Source: an uncultured Oscillibacter sp.
GTDB taxonomy: Bacteria; Bacillota; Clostridia; Oscillospirales; Oscillospiraceae
Assembly (NCBI GenBank): GCA_902476875.1
Contig: CABSFC010000001.1
Coordinates: forward strand, 1-64,000
Direction of reading: 5' to 3'
Length of the DNA stretch: 64,000 nt
A program made the position numbers and the translations under genes. Positions 15,657 through 23,893 of this stretch are shown piece by piece (position 1 is the stretch's first letter; each line of letters begins with the position of its first letter). The notes beneath the pieces were generated by a model. That model was given only the letters and a program-made list of their open reading frames with translations, did no database searches and was not told the DNA's origin.

Positions 15657-16679
15657 TTATGCCGCCTCCAGCATATTTTCAATCAAAATTCCATATCCTT
15701 TTGTCGGATCGTTCAGCAAAACGTGGGTCACGGCGCCCACCAGAGCGCCGTCCTGCAGGATGGGACTGCCGCTCATCCCCTGGACAATGCCGCCGGTGGC
15801 GGCAATCAGCGCCGGGTCCGTGACGGAGAGCACCATGTCCCGCCCGTCCGCCGCGTTGGGCACTACTTTTAAAATCTCGATCTCATACTCCCGCACCGCG
15901 TCCCCCTCCACATTGGAGCGGATGACGGCGCCGCCGGGCCTGGCCGTGCCCACGGGCACCGCGTCGCCCTGGACAGGCCCGTAGTCCTCCTCCGCCAGCG
16001 TGCCGAAGACGCCGCTGTCGGTGTTGGCGTGCAGCTCGCCCAGGTCGCATGTCAGGTCGAAGTCGCCCCGGAGCTCGCCCGCCGCGCCAGCCTCGCCCTT
16101 TTTCACCGCCTTCACGGTGGAGGGCAGGATGGAGCCGTTGGAGAAGGGCATCAGCTGGGCCGTGTCCACGTCCGTGATGCCGTGGCCCAGGGCGCCGAAG
16201 TCGCCGGTGGCGGGGTCGTAATAGGTCATGGTGCCGATACCCGCCATGCTGTCCCGAATCCACGCGCCGATGCAGTAGCTCCCCTGGTCATTTTGCGCGG
16301 GCTCCACGGACAGCGTCATGCTGCCGCCGTCCCGGCGGACCTGTAGGTCCGTGGCGGCGTCGCCGTTTTCCTGCAGCAGCGCCTGGAACTGCTCCGTGGA
16401 CGTCACGGCGGTGCCGCCGCAGCTGACGATGATGTCTCCCGTCCGCAGGCCGCACTCCCTGGCGGGTGTGCCGCCGTCAGACAGCTTGATCACCACAACG
16501 CCCCGGGAAAACAGCTTGATGCCCACGGTGTGGCCCACCGGGACCAGCATCCGGGCGCCGGCGGCGTCCGCCGTCACACCGGCGGCCACGGCCACTGCCG
16601 GGGCGCAAAGAAACAGCGCCAGGAGGAGCGCCGCCCCGCCCTGGAGGGCGCGTTTTGCGATTTGCGATGGTCCATACAA
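15657..16679 (-). CDS. spoIVB: SpoIVB serine peptidase (S55)
   Basis: 340 residues: N-terminal signal/anchor helix, PDZ domain (about 60-125; ARECGLRTGDIIVSCGGTAV), then the S55 peptidase domain with the His motif FGALGHGITDVDT and the Ser motif IVQGMSGSPILQDGALVGAV. SpoIVB is made in the forespore and cleaves SpoIVFA to trigger sigmaK activation. It starts with TTG at 16679, directly after an in-frame stop and eight bases from AAGGGG, so no other start fits. It sits between ftsZ and the NCS2 permease rather than beside spo0A. Confidence 0.93.
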   Translation of the reverse strand: MYGPSQIAKRALQGGAALLLALFLCAPAVAVAAGVTADAAGARMLVPVGHTVGIKLFSRGVVVIKLSDGGTPARECGLRTGDIIVSCGGTAVTSTEQFQALLQENGDAATDLQVRRDGGSMTLSVEPAQNDQGSYCIGAWIRDSMAGIGTMTYYDPATGDFGALGHGITDVDTAQLMPFSNGSILPSTVKAVKKGEAGAAGELRGDFDLTCDLGELHANTDSGVFGTLAEEDYGPVQGDAVPVGTARPGGAVIRSNVEGDAVREYEIEILKVVPNAADGRDMVLSVTDPALIAATGGIVQGMSGSPILQDGALVGAVTHVLLNDPTKGYGILIENMLEAA

Positions 16680-16824
16680 TCAAATCACCCCTTTTGAAAA
16701 ATCGCCGGAGGCGCGTTCGTCCCGCCGGCACCGTTATCATTTGCCGCCGGTTTGAAACCACGCCAAGCAAAAAGCGGCAGCGCGTCCATGGTACAAATCC
16801 CCGCCGCCGGGATTTCAGGGCGCG

Positions 16825-16859
16825 AAAAAGGACCCCGCAGGCAAAAGTCTGCGGGGTCC
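16825..16859 (-). terminator. Intrinsic terminator of ftsZ
   Basis: 11-bp stem GGACCCCGCAG / CTGCGGGGTCC with an eight-base loop, followed by T5 on the minus strand, 13 bases after the ftsZ stop. Confidence 0.9.
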
Positions 16860-16871
16860 TCCAGTATTTTC

Positions 16872-17990
16872 TTAATCGCGCTTGTTGAAAATTTTGAAAA
16901 TGTCGTCGAAGGGGTCGTCCTCCACTTCGGGCTTGGGCACGTCCTCCTCCTTCAGGGGCACGGGCTCCGGCGCCGTGGCGGGAGCGCCGCTCTGGGCAGC
17001 GGGCGCGGCGGCGACCTTCGGCAGCTGGCCGGGGGCCTTGTCGAAGCCGGTGGCGATGACGGTGACGCGGATCTCGTCGTCCAACGTCTCGTCGAAGGTG
17101 GCGCCGAAGATGGTGAGGGCGTCGGGGTGGACGGCGGCCTGCACCAGGCTGGCGGCCTGCTCCACCTCCTCCAGGCCGATGTCCATGGAGCCGGTGACGT
17201 TGATCAGGACGCCCTTGGCGCCCTCGATGGAGGTCTCCAGCAGAGGGCTGGAAATGGCCATCTTGGCGGCCTCCTCGGCCTTGCCCTTGCCAGCGGCGCG
17301 GCCCACGCCCATATGGGCCATGCCGGCGTTTTTCATAATGGCGGTGACGTCGGCAAAGTCCAGGTTGATGAAGCCGGTGTCCCGGATCAGGTCGGAGATG
17401 GACTGCACCGCCTGACGCAGCACATCGTCGGCGATCTCAAAGGCGTTGGCGAAGGTGATCTTCTGGTCGGTGGCGTGCTTCAGCCGCTCGTTGGGGATGA
17501 TGACCAGGGAGTCCACCTTCCCCTCCAGCTCGGCGATGCCCTTTTCGGCCTGCTGCATGCGGCGGCGGCCCTCAAAGCCGAAGGGCTTGGTCACCACGGC
17601 CACGGTCAGGATGTCCATCTCCTTGGCGATCTCCGCCACGATGGGCGCGCCGCCGGTGCCGGTGCCGCCGCCCATGCCGGCGGTGATGAACACCATGTCG
17701 GTGTCCTCCAGAGCCTTGGCGATCTGGTTGCGGCTCTCCTCGGCGGACTTGCGGCCCACCTCCGGGTCGGAGCCCGCGCCCTGGCCGTGAGTCAGCTTCT
17801 CGCCGATCTGAATTTTATAAGTAGCGCTGGACACGTTCAGCGCCTGCTTGTCGGTATTCACCGCCACGAAATCCACGCCCTTGGTGCCGGAGCGGACCAT
17901 GCGGTTGACCACGTTGTTGCCGCCGCCGCCGACGCCGATGACCTTAATGTTGACGACGGTATCGGGGCCGGTCTCCAATCCAAATGCCAT
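16872..17990 (-). CDS. ftsZ: Cell division GTPase FtsZ
   Basis: 372-residue tubulin homologue that forms the Z-ring. The GTP-binding signature [20 protein letters not shown] is intact, as are the N-terminal [18 protein letters not shown] and the T7 loop region [12 protein letters not shown] linker of about 40 residues, rich in Pro, Ala and Glu, leads to the tail [15 protein letters not shown]. This tail differs from the usual DIPxFLRxR conserved peptide that binds FtsA and SepF. The gene is separated from ftsQ and has its own promoter and terminator. AGGAGG lies nine bases upstream of the ATG. Confidence 0.97.
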   Translation of the reverse strand: MAFGLETGPDTVVNIKVIGVGGGGNNVVNRMVRSGTKGVDFVAVNTDKQALNVSSATYKIQIGEKLTHGQGAGSDPEVGRKSAEESRNQIAKALEDTDMVFITAGMGGGTGTGGAPIVAEIAKEMDILTVAVVTKPFGFEGRRRMQQAEKGIAELEGKVDSLVIIPNERLKHATDQKITFANAFEIADDVLRQAVQSISDLIRDTGFINLDFADVTAIMKNAGMAHMGVGRAAGKGKAEEAAKMAISSPLLETSIEGAKGVLINVTGSMDIGLEEVEQAASLVQAAVHPDALTIFGATFDETLDDEIRVTVIATGFDKAPGQLPKVAAAPAAQSGAPATAPEPVPLKEEDVPKPEVEDDPFDDIFKIFNKRD

Positions 17991-18075
17991 AGTGGTGCCT
18001 CCTACTATCTTTTGTAGAAACGGGCGAAAACCCCGCTGATTTTCCCTATATCCTGTGTTCTGAGATATTTAGTTT

Positions 18076-18104
18076 ATTGTATGACACTTTCCCGCTCCGG
18101 TCAA
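18076..18104 (-). promoter_or_regulatory. SigmaA-type promoter for ftsZ
   Basis: Minus-strand TTGACC (18099-18104), 17-base spacer, TACAAT (18076-18081), placed between the ftsQ terminator and ftsZ. It makes ftsZ a separate transcription unit from the rest of the cluster. Confidence 0.75.
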
Positions 18105-18135
18105 GAGTCCCTTTTGGTTTTCGCCTGAAATTTCT

Positions 18136-18170
18136 GAAAAAAGCGGAGAAGCGGCAGGATCCGCCCCTCC
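18136..18170 (-). terminator. Intrinsic terminator after ftsQ
   Basis: 10-bp stem on the minus strand (GGAGGGGCGG / CCGCTTCTCC, with two G-U pairs) and a six-base loop, followed by a T6 run. It closes the mraZ-to-ftsQ transcription unit. Confidence 0.75.
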
Positions 18171-18202
18171 GTTTTACGTCGGCTTTCCCGCACCGTGGCA
18201 CG

Positions 18203-18991
18203 TCAGCGCGCGTTTTGTTTGAGATAGGCCTTGCCGTCGTCCCGGCTCAGATCGATGGTGCCCGTCATGTTGTCCTGGATCTTTTCATCGTCCAACGTCA
18301 ACAGCAGGTATTGCAGCTTATAGGTGTAGTCCGCGCCGTAGGGCAGCTTCACCGTGAAGCGCCCGTCGTAGTCCATCGTCAGCACAGACAGGTCGTCCAG
18401 ATGGATGCCGTCCACCCGGTCCAGCAGCGCCGCGTCCTCCAGGGCGTGCAGCAGCTTTTCCAGACTCTCCTGCTGGCCGCTGTATTCCGTCGCCAGCGCC
18501 AGCTGGCCCCCCACGGAGGGCGCCAGCAGCGTGCAGCCGTCGATGACGCCGTAACCCGCGGCGGCGCCGGACTCCATCTGGTCCACGATCTTGAGCTTGC
18601 CCCGCGTCTTGTCTCCCGGACTGACCAGCCATGTGTAGCCGTCCTGAACGACTGCCAGCGGCGTGCCGCACTCCTCCACCTCGATCAGCAGGGTGTCCGG
18701 CAGCTTCCGGTTGATCCGGACGCTCTTGAGATAGGGCAGGGACGCCACCATGCGGCTGGCCACGTCGTTCTTGTTCAGGAGATACAGGTTGTCGCCATTC
18801 TCGATGCCCGTGGCGTCCAGAATCTCCTGCTCGGTGTACCGCTCCTGTCCGGTGACGACGATGGTGTCCACCCGGAAAAACAGCGTCAGCGCCACGACGA
18901 TGGCCCCGCAGATCACCAACGTGGACAGCAGCTTATAGAGGAAGCCGAAGCTTCCCCTCCGCCGCCGGTTGGAATGTCTGCGTCTCGCCAT
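18203..18991 (-). CDS. ftsQ: Division protein FtsQ/DivIB
   Basis: 262 residues: a short Arg-rich cytoplasmic start (MARRRHSNRRRRGS), one membrane helix (LLSTLVICGAIVVALTLFF), a POTRA domain (about 47-115; VDTIVVTGQERYTEQEILDATG), then the FtsQ/DivIB beta domain. It is part of the FtsQ-FtsL-FtsB complex that controls septal peptidoglycan synthesis. It lies four bases after murA, last in the unit before a terminator. Assignment rests on topology, POTRA motif and cluster position, since the family is weakly conserved. Confidence 0.88.
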   Translation of the reverse strand: MARRRHSNRRRRGSFGFLYKLLSTLVICGAIVVALTLFFRVDTIVVTGQERYTEQEILDATGIENGDNLYLLNKNDVASRMVASLPYLKSVRINRKLPDTLLIEVEECGTPLAVVQDGYTWLVSPGDKTRGKLKIVDQMESGAAAGYGVIDGCTLLAPSVGGQLALATEYSGQQESLEKLLHALEDAALLDRVDGIHLDDLSVLTMDYDGRFTVKLPYGADYTYKLQYLLLTLDDEKIQDNMTGTIDLSRDDGKAYLKQNAR

Positions 18992-18995
18992 CGTC

Positions 18996-20264
18996 TTACT
19001 CCTGACTGTCTGTCTCTGTCCGTTCTATCTCCGCGCCCAGGGACCGCAGGTCTCTGGCAATATCCTCGTAGCCCCGGTCTATGTGGCCGATCTCGGAGAC
19101 GCGGGTCTCCCCCTCCGCCGCCAGGGCCGCCACGCACAGCGCCGCGCCGCCCCGCAGGTCGGTGCACCGCACCGCCGCGCCGTAGAGGGTCTCCACCCCC
19201 GTGACCACCGCCACCCGGCCGGACACGCGGATGTCCGCGCCCATGCGGGTCAGCTCATCCACATGGCGGTAGCGGTTTGTGAAAATGTTCTCCTCAAACA
19301 CCGTGGCCCCCCGACCGCGCAGCAGGGCCGCCATCAGGACGGCCTGGGCGTCGGTGGGAAAGCCGGGATAGGGCGCCGTCCGCACGGGGCGGACCGCTCT
19401 CAGCCGCCCGGGACAGGAACAGGCGATGCCCCCGTCTCCCGCCGTGACGCGGCACCCCGCCTCCCGCAAGACCGCGGTGACAGTGGCCAGATGCCGCTCC
19501 TTCGCGCCCCGGAGGAAGACCTCCCCGCCCGCGGACGCCGCCGCGCAGAGGTAAGTAGCCGCCGCGATGCGGTCGGGCATCACGGTGAACACCCCGCCGT
19601 GGAGCTTCCGCCCGCCCTCCACCGTCACGGTGGAGGTGCCCGCGCCGGATACGCTTGCGCCGCAGGCGTTCAGAAAATCCTGCAAATCCACGATCTCCGG
19701 CTCCCGGGCGGCGTTGGCGATGGTGGTCACGCCCTCCGCGCCACAGGCCGCCAGCATCAGATTCTCCGTGGCGCCCACGGAGGGCAGGCCCAGCACGAGC
19801 TCCTTCCCCTCCAGCCGGGCCGCCCTGCAGTGCAGGGTACCGCCGGTGTCGTCGATCTCGGCCCCCAGGTCCCGCAGGCCCGCCAGGTGCAGGTCGATGG
19901 GCCGGGGCCCCAGCTCGCAGCCGCCGGGGTAGCTCAGCTCCGCCTGGCCGCACCGGGCCAGAATGGCCCCCAGAAAAATGGCGGAGGAGCGCATCTCCCG
20001 CATCAGTATATCAGAGATGGCGCAGCCGTTCAACCCGGCGGTGTCCACCAGAAGGCTGCTCCCATCCCACTGCGCGCGGCAGCCCAGCGCCCGCAGGATA
20101 CGGATACTGGCATCCACGTCCCGCAGGCGGGGGCAGTTCCGCAGCTCCACCTGTCCGCCTGTCAGCAGCGTGGCCGCCAGGATGGGCAGCACGCTGTTCT
20201 TCGCTCCCTGGACGGTCACCTCGCCCCGCAGGCGTCTGCCGCCTCTTACCAAAAGCTGGCTCAT
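18996..20264 (-). CDS. murA: UDP-N-acetylglucosamine 1-carboxyvinyltransferase MurA
   Basis: 422-residue enolpyruvyl transferase that makes the first committed peptidoglycan precursor from UDP-GlcNAc and PEP. Motifs: GGRRLRGEVTVQGAKNSVLPILAATLLT (N-terminal Lys-Asn pair), the catalytic loop Cys in YPGGCELGPRPIDLHLAG (PEP adduct, fosfomycin target), and the late sequence GYEDIARDLRSLGAEIERT. The loop Cys is present, so fosfomycin sensitivity at the target level is expected from family knowledge. Embedded in the cluster between murG and ftsQ. Confidence 0.95.
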   Translation of the reverse strand: MSQLLVRGGRRLRGEVTVQGAKNSVLPILAATLLTGGQVELRNCPRLRDVDASIRILRALGCRAQWDGSSLLVDTAGLNGCAISDILMREMRSSAIFLGAILARCGQAELSYPGGCELGPRPIDLHLAGLRDLGAEIDDTGGTLHCRAARLEGKELVLGLPSVGATENLMLAACGAEGVTTIANAAREPEIVDLQDFLNACGASVSGAGTSTVTVEGGRKLHGGVFTVMPDRIAAATYLCAAASAGGEVFLRGAKERHLATVTAVLREAGCRVTAGDGGIACSCPGRLRAVRPVRTAPYPGFPTDAQAVLMAALLRGRGATVFEENIFTNRYRHVDELTRMGADIRVSGRVAVVTGVETLYGAAVRCTDLRGGAALCVAALAAEGETRVSEIGHIDRGYEDIARDLRSLGAEIERTETDSQE

Positions 20265-20329
20265 ACACGTTCCCCTTCCGTACCCAAAGTGGTATCACAA
20301 ACCATCCTATGGGCCAAAAGGGAAGGAGG

Positions 20330-21466
20330 TTACTGGCAGATTTCCAGCACAGTCTGATAAATTCGCTCCGTTGCGTCCCGAATCCCCAGGGAGGCCATGG
20401 CGGTCTCCATGTCCGTCCGGCGGGCCTCATCGTGGAGGATACCGCAGGCGGCCTGGAACAGGGTCTGGCCGGAGCAGTCCTTCTCCAGCAGCACCGCCGC
20501 GCCGCCCGCCGCCTCCAGGACGCGGGCGTTTTTCTCCTGGTGGTTGTTGGTGACGTAGGGCGACGGTACGATCAGCGCCGGGACGCCCAGCGCCGTCAGC
20601 TCGCTGATGGTGGACGCGCCCGCCCGGCAGATGACCAGGTCCGCCGCCCGCATGACCGGCGCCATGTCGTAGATGTACTCCCGCACCCGCAGGGCGGGGT
20701 GCCGTTCCAGGTCCACGCCCTTGTCCAGCAAGAGCTGCGTGACCAGCGGATATCCGCTTTTCCCCGCGCCGTGGATGTGGTGGAAGGGCTCCTTCGCCGC
20801 CTCCAGCGCCAGGAAGTCCGCCATCTGGCGGTTCATGCCCGACGCCCCCAGGGACCCCCAGAAGGAGACCACCAGCGGGCGCCCGTCGTCCACGCCCAGC
20901 CGGCGCTTGGCCTCCGCCTTCGTCAGGGCGAAGAAGTCGCCCCGCACCGGCGTGCCGGTGACGGTCACCTTGTCCGGGTGCCGGTAGTGCTGGCGGCAGG
21001 ATTCAAAGCCCACCATGATGCGGTCCGCGAAGGGCTCCAGCAACTCCGTGGTCAGGCCGGGCACCATGTTGGACTCGTGGACCGCCGTGGGGATGCCCGC
21101 CCTGGCGGCGGCTTTCACCATGGGGAAGCTCGCGTAGCCGCCGGTGCCGATGACCACGTCGGGGCGGAAGTCCCGCAAGATCGCCCGGGCCTCCCGGGGC
21201 GCCCGCGCCAGGTTGCAGACGGAGATCACATTGTGTTTGATCTCCCCCGGTCTGAAGGAGCGGTGGAAGCTGGAGATATGGACCGTGCGAAAATCGTAGC
21301 CCGCCTTGGGGATCAGGTCCTTTTCCAGGCCCCGCTCCGCGCCGACGAACAGAAATTCCGTGCCCGGGTCCTTTTCATGCATCAGCTGCGCCAGGGCAAT
21401 GGCGGGGTTCACATGCCCCGCCGTGCCGCCGCAGGTGAATATGACGCGATTTAACGGTTTCTCCAC
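20330..21466 (-). CDS. murG: MurG glycosyltransferase
   Basis: 378-residue GT28 enzyme that adds GlcNAc to lipid I, giving lipid II at the inner membrane face. N-terminal glycine-rich loop FTCGGTAGHVNPAIALAQ, second loop IGTGGYASFPMVKAA, and the donor-binding region FWGSLGASGMNRQMADF and ICRAGASTISELTALGVPALIVPSPYVTNNHQEKNA are complete. It lies 31 bases downstream of ftsW on the same strand, consistent with coupling of flippase/polymerase and precursor synthesis. Confidence 0.95.
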   Translation of the reverse strand: MEKPLNRVIFTCGGTAGHVNPAIALAQLMHEKDPGTEFLFVGAERGLEKDLIPKAGYDFRTVHISSFHRSFRPGEIKHNVISVCNLARAPREARAILRDFRPDVVIGTGGYASFPMVKAAARAGIPTAVHESNMVPGLTTELLEPFADRIMVGFESCRQHYRHPDKVTVTGTPVRGDFFALTKAEAKRRLGVDDGRPLVVSFWGSLGASGMNRQMADFLALEAAKEPFHHIHGAGKSGYPLVTQLLLDKGVDLERHPALRVREYIYDMAPVMRAADLVICRAGASTISELTALGVPALIVPSPYVTNNHQEKNARVLEAAGGAAVLLEKDCSGQTLFQAACGILHDEARRTDMETAMASLGIRDATERIYQTVLEICQ

Positions 21467-21497
21467 AGCTCTCGCCTCATTTCTGATTTCCCAATTG

Positions 21498-22727
21498 TCA
21501 CCCGGCCTTTGTGGGCTTCATCTGCCTCGACACCGACAGCACAATGCCCATCTCCGCCAATTGTATCGACAGCGCCGTGCCGCCATAGCTGAAAAACGGA
21601 AGGGAGATGCCCGTGGTGGGCAGCAATCCCGTGACCACGCCGATGTTCAAAAAGGTCTGCATGGCGATCAGCGTGGTGACGCCCACCGCCAGAAGACTGC
21701 CGAAGCGGTCCCGGGCGTGGAGGGCGATCCAGTAGCCCCGCAGGATCAGCGCCGCGAACAGCAGCATGATGATGGTGGCGCCGATCAGGCCCAGCTCCTC
21801 GCAGACGATGGCGAAAATGAAGTCGTTGTGCTCCTCCGGCAGGTACAAAAACTTCTGCCGGCTCTTACCCAGACCCACGCCAAGCAATCCGCCGGAGCCA
21901 ATGGAAATCAGGCTTTGGGACAGCTGGTAGCCCTTGTCCGCGGCGTCCTCCCAGGGATTCAGCCAATAGGTGATGCGGGAGGTGTTGTAGCCAATGACGA
22001 ACAAGATCACATACAGGCCCGCCGCCGCCGCGCCCACGGCGCCGAAGACCCAGGCCCAGTTGATGCCGCCCACCAGCATCAGCACCGCGCCGGTGCCCAT
22101 GATCAAAATGGCGCCGGACAGGTGGGGCTCCTTGGCGACCAGGCCGCCGGTCACCAGCAGCCAGACGGCGTAGGGCATCACACCGAACCGGGTGGTGCGC
22201 ATTTTGTCTTTTTTCTTGGATATACTGTCCGAAAAGTACAAGATAATCGCCACCTTGGCGATCTCCGAGGGCTGGAAGGTCAGCAGCTCGCCGATGCCCA
22301 GCCAGCGCCGGGCGTTGTTGCGCATAATGCCGATGCCGGGAACCAGCACGACCAGCAGCAGGAAGATGGACACATACAGCAGCGGCCTTGCAAGGCCCCG
22401 GAAGCGCTGGTAGTTGATCTTTCCGATGAAGAACATGGCCGCGATGCCCATGATGGCAAAGACGCTCTGGCGCACAAAGTAGTAGGTGGGGTCGTGGTTC
22501 TTCGTCTCATAATAGGCGGAGGGAAAGCTGGCGGACAGCAGCATCACCAGGCCGATGGCCGTCAGCAGCAGCACCAGCAGGCAGAAGGGCAGATCGATGG
22601 GCCCTCTGGCCAGCTCCCGGCTCTCCTGCTCCCGCTCCTGCCGCCGCTGCCGGCGCTCCTGCCGGGCCAGGGCCTCCTCCCGCGAAATGGGTCTGCGGCG
22701 CGGCTCCGCTTTTCGCTGTGTGGCCAC
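21498..22727 (-). CDS. ftsW: SEDS peptidoglycan polymerase FtsW
   Basis: 409-residue SEDS protein with about 10 membrane helices. Motifs: NNARRWLGIGELLTFQPSEIAKVAIILYFSD, EEHNDFIFAIVCEELGLIGA and the C-terminal LPTTGISLPFFSYGGTALS. It polymerises lipid II at the septum together with a class B PBP, here the SpoVD-like protein encoded upstream. The cytoplasmic N-terminus carries an unusually charged segment (ARQERRQRRQEREQESREL). Start set at the GTG 22727, which has GGAGG eight bases upstream. The 135-base gap to mraY holds the hairpin GAGAGCC/GGCTCTC. Confidence 0.93.
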   Translation of the reverse strand: MATQRKAEPRRRPISREEALARQERRQRRQEREQESRELARGPIDLPFCLLVLLLTAIGLVMLLSASFPSAYYETKNHDPTYYFVRQSVFAIMGIAAMFFIGKINYQRFRGLARPLLYVSIFLLLVVLVPGIGIMRNNARRWLGIGELLTFQPSEIAKVAIILYFSDSISKKKDKMRTTRFGVMPYAVWLLVTGGLVAKEPHLSGAILIMGTGAVLMLVGGINWAWVFGAVGAAAAGLYVILFVIGYNTSRITYWLNPWEDAADKGYQLSQSLISIGSGGLLGVGLGKSRQKFLYLPEEHNDFIFAIVCEELGLIGATIIMLLFAALILRGYWIALHARDRFGSLLAVGVTTLIAMQTFLNIGVVTGLLPTTGISLPFFSYGGTALSIQLAEMGIVLSVSRQMKPTKAG

Positions 22728-22862
22728 CGTGGTTCCCTCCTTTCCACTTGATTTGGGGACTTGCCTGTATTCGGAATGACAGGGTCCGGAGAGCCCAACG
22801 GCTCTCAATCGGTTTCGCCCGCGGTGAAATGCCGCCCTTCCCGATTCCGGATTCCCGATGGT

Positions 22863-23849
22863 TCAATACCTTCCCTGGATGCCCAGATACGCCAGCACGC
22901 TGCACACCAGCGTGATGCCGGAGAACACCGCCACCAGCTTCGCCTCGCTCCAGCCGGACAGCTCCAAATGGTGGTGCAGGGGCGCCATTTTGAAAAAGCG
23001 CTTGCCGTGGGTCGCCTTGAAATAGCCCACCTGGATGATGTCGGACAGCGTCTCCGCGATATAGATGACGCCCACCGGAATCAGGATGAGCGGCATATCC
23101 AGGGCAAAGGCCAGGGCCGCCACGGCGCCGCCCAGGAACAGGCTGCCGGTGTCGCCCATGAAGACCCTGGCAGGGTGGTGGTTGTAGACGAAGAACGCCG
23201 CCAGGCCGCCCGCCAGCGCCGCCGGGAACAGGGCCAGGTCCAGAAGCCGCCAGCCCACCGCGGCGGCGGTGAAGAACACCATCACCACAAAGGTGACGCC
23301 GCACGCCAGGCCGTCGATGCCGTCGGTCAGGTTCACGGCGTTAACACAGCCCACGATGACGAAGGCCGCGAACACCAGATAGACGATCCAGTTGACGGTC
23401 AGCGTGGCGTTGACAAAGGGGATGTACAGCGCGTTGGTCAGCAGGCCCTCATACCGCATCAGACACAAAAACACCACCGCCGCCAGCAGCTGCAGCAGAA
23501 ACTTCTGCTTCGCGGTCAGGCCCTCGTTCTGGTGCTGGCGGACCTTGCGGTAGTCGTCCACAAAGCCGATCAGGCCGAAGATCAGCGCGAACAGGTAGAC
23601 GTACAGGTGGGAGAACTCCCCCCGCAGCATCTGCCGCCAGCCCAGGGCCAGCACGGTCACGCCGGTGCCCAGAATGAACATGATGCCGCCCATGGTGGGC
23701 GTGCCGGCCTTGCCCGCGTGCCACTTCGGACCGTCCTCCCGGATCTCCTGACCGGCCTTCAGCTTCCGCAGCTCCGAAATCAAGGACCTGCCAATAACCA
23801 GCGTCAGCAGGAAGCTGACGCCCAGCGCAAGCAGTAACGAAATATCCAT
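22863..23849 (-). CDS. mraY: Phospho-MurNAc-pentapeptide translocase MraY
   Basis: 328-residue, ten-helix membrane enzyme that moves phospho-MurNAc-pentapeptide onto undecaprenyl phosphate (lipid I). Catalytic and family motifs: GTPTMGGIMFIL, GFVDDYRKV (the DD pair), NLTDGIDGLACG, FMGDTGSLFLGGAVAALA, and the HHHLE segment near the C-terminus (MAPLHHHLELSGW). Length and all motifs are normal. It lies between murE and ftsW; murF and murD, often found here, are missing from the cluster. Confidence 0.96.
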   Translation of the reverse strand: MDISLLLALGVSFLLTLVIGRSLISELRKLKAGQEIREDGPKWHAGKAGTPTMGGIMFILGTGVTVLALGWRQMLRGEFSHLYVYLFALIFGLIGFVDDYRKVRQHQNEGLTAKQKFLLQLLAAVVFLCLMRYEGLLTNALYIPFVNATLTVNWIVYLVFAAFVIVGCVNAVNLTDGIDGLACGVTFVVMVFFTAAAVGWRLLDLALFPAALAGGLAAFFVYNHHPARVFMGDTGSLFLGGAVAALAFALDMPLILIPVGVIYIAETLSDIIQVGYFKATHGKRFFKMAPLHHHLELSGWSEAKLVAVFSGITLVCSVLAYLGIQGRY

Positions 23850-23893
23850 CTTCTTCCTCTCCCTCTTTTCGCCGTCTCCGGCGCTTTCGTGTC

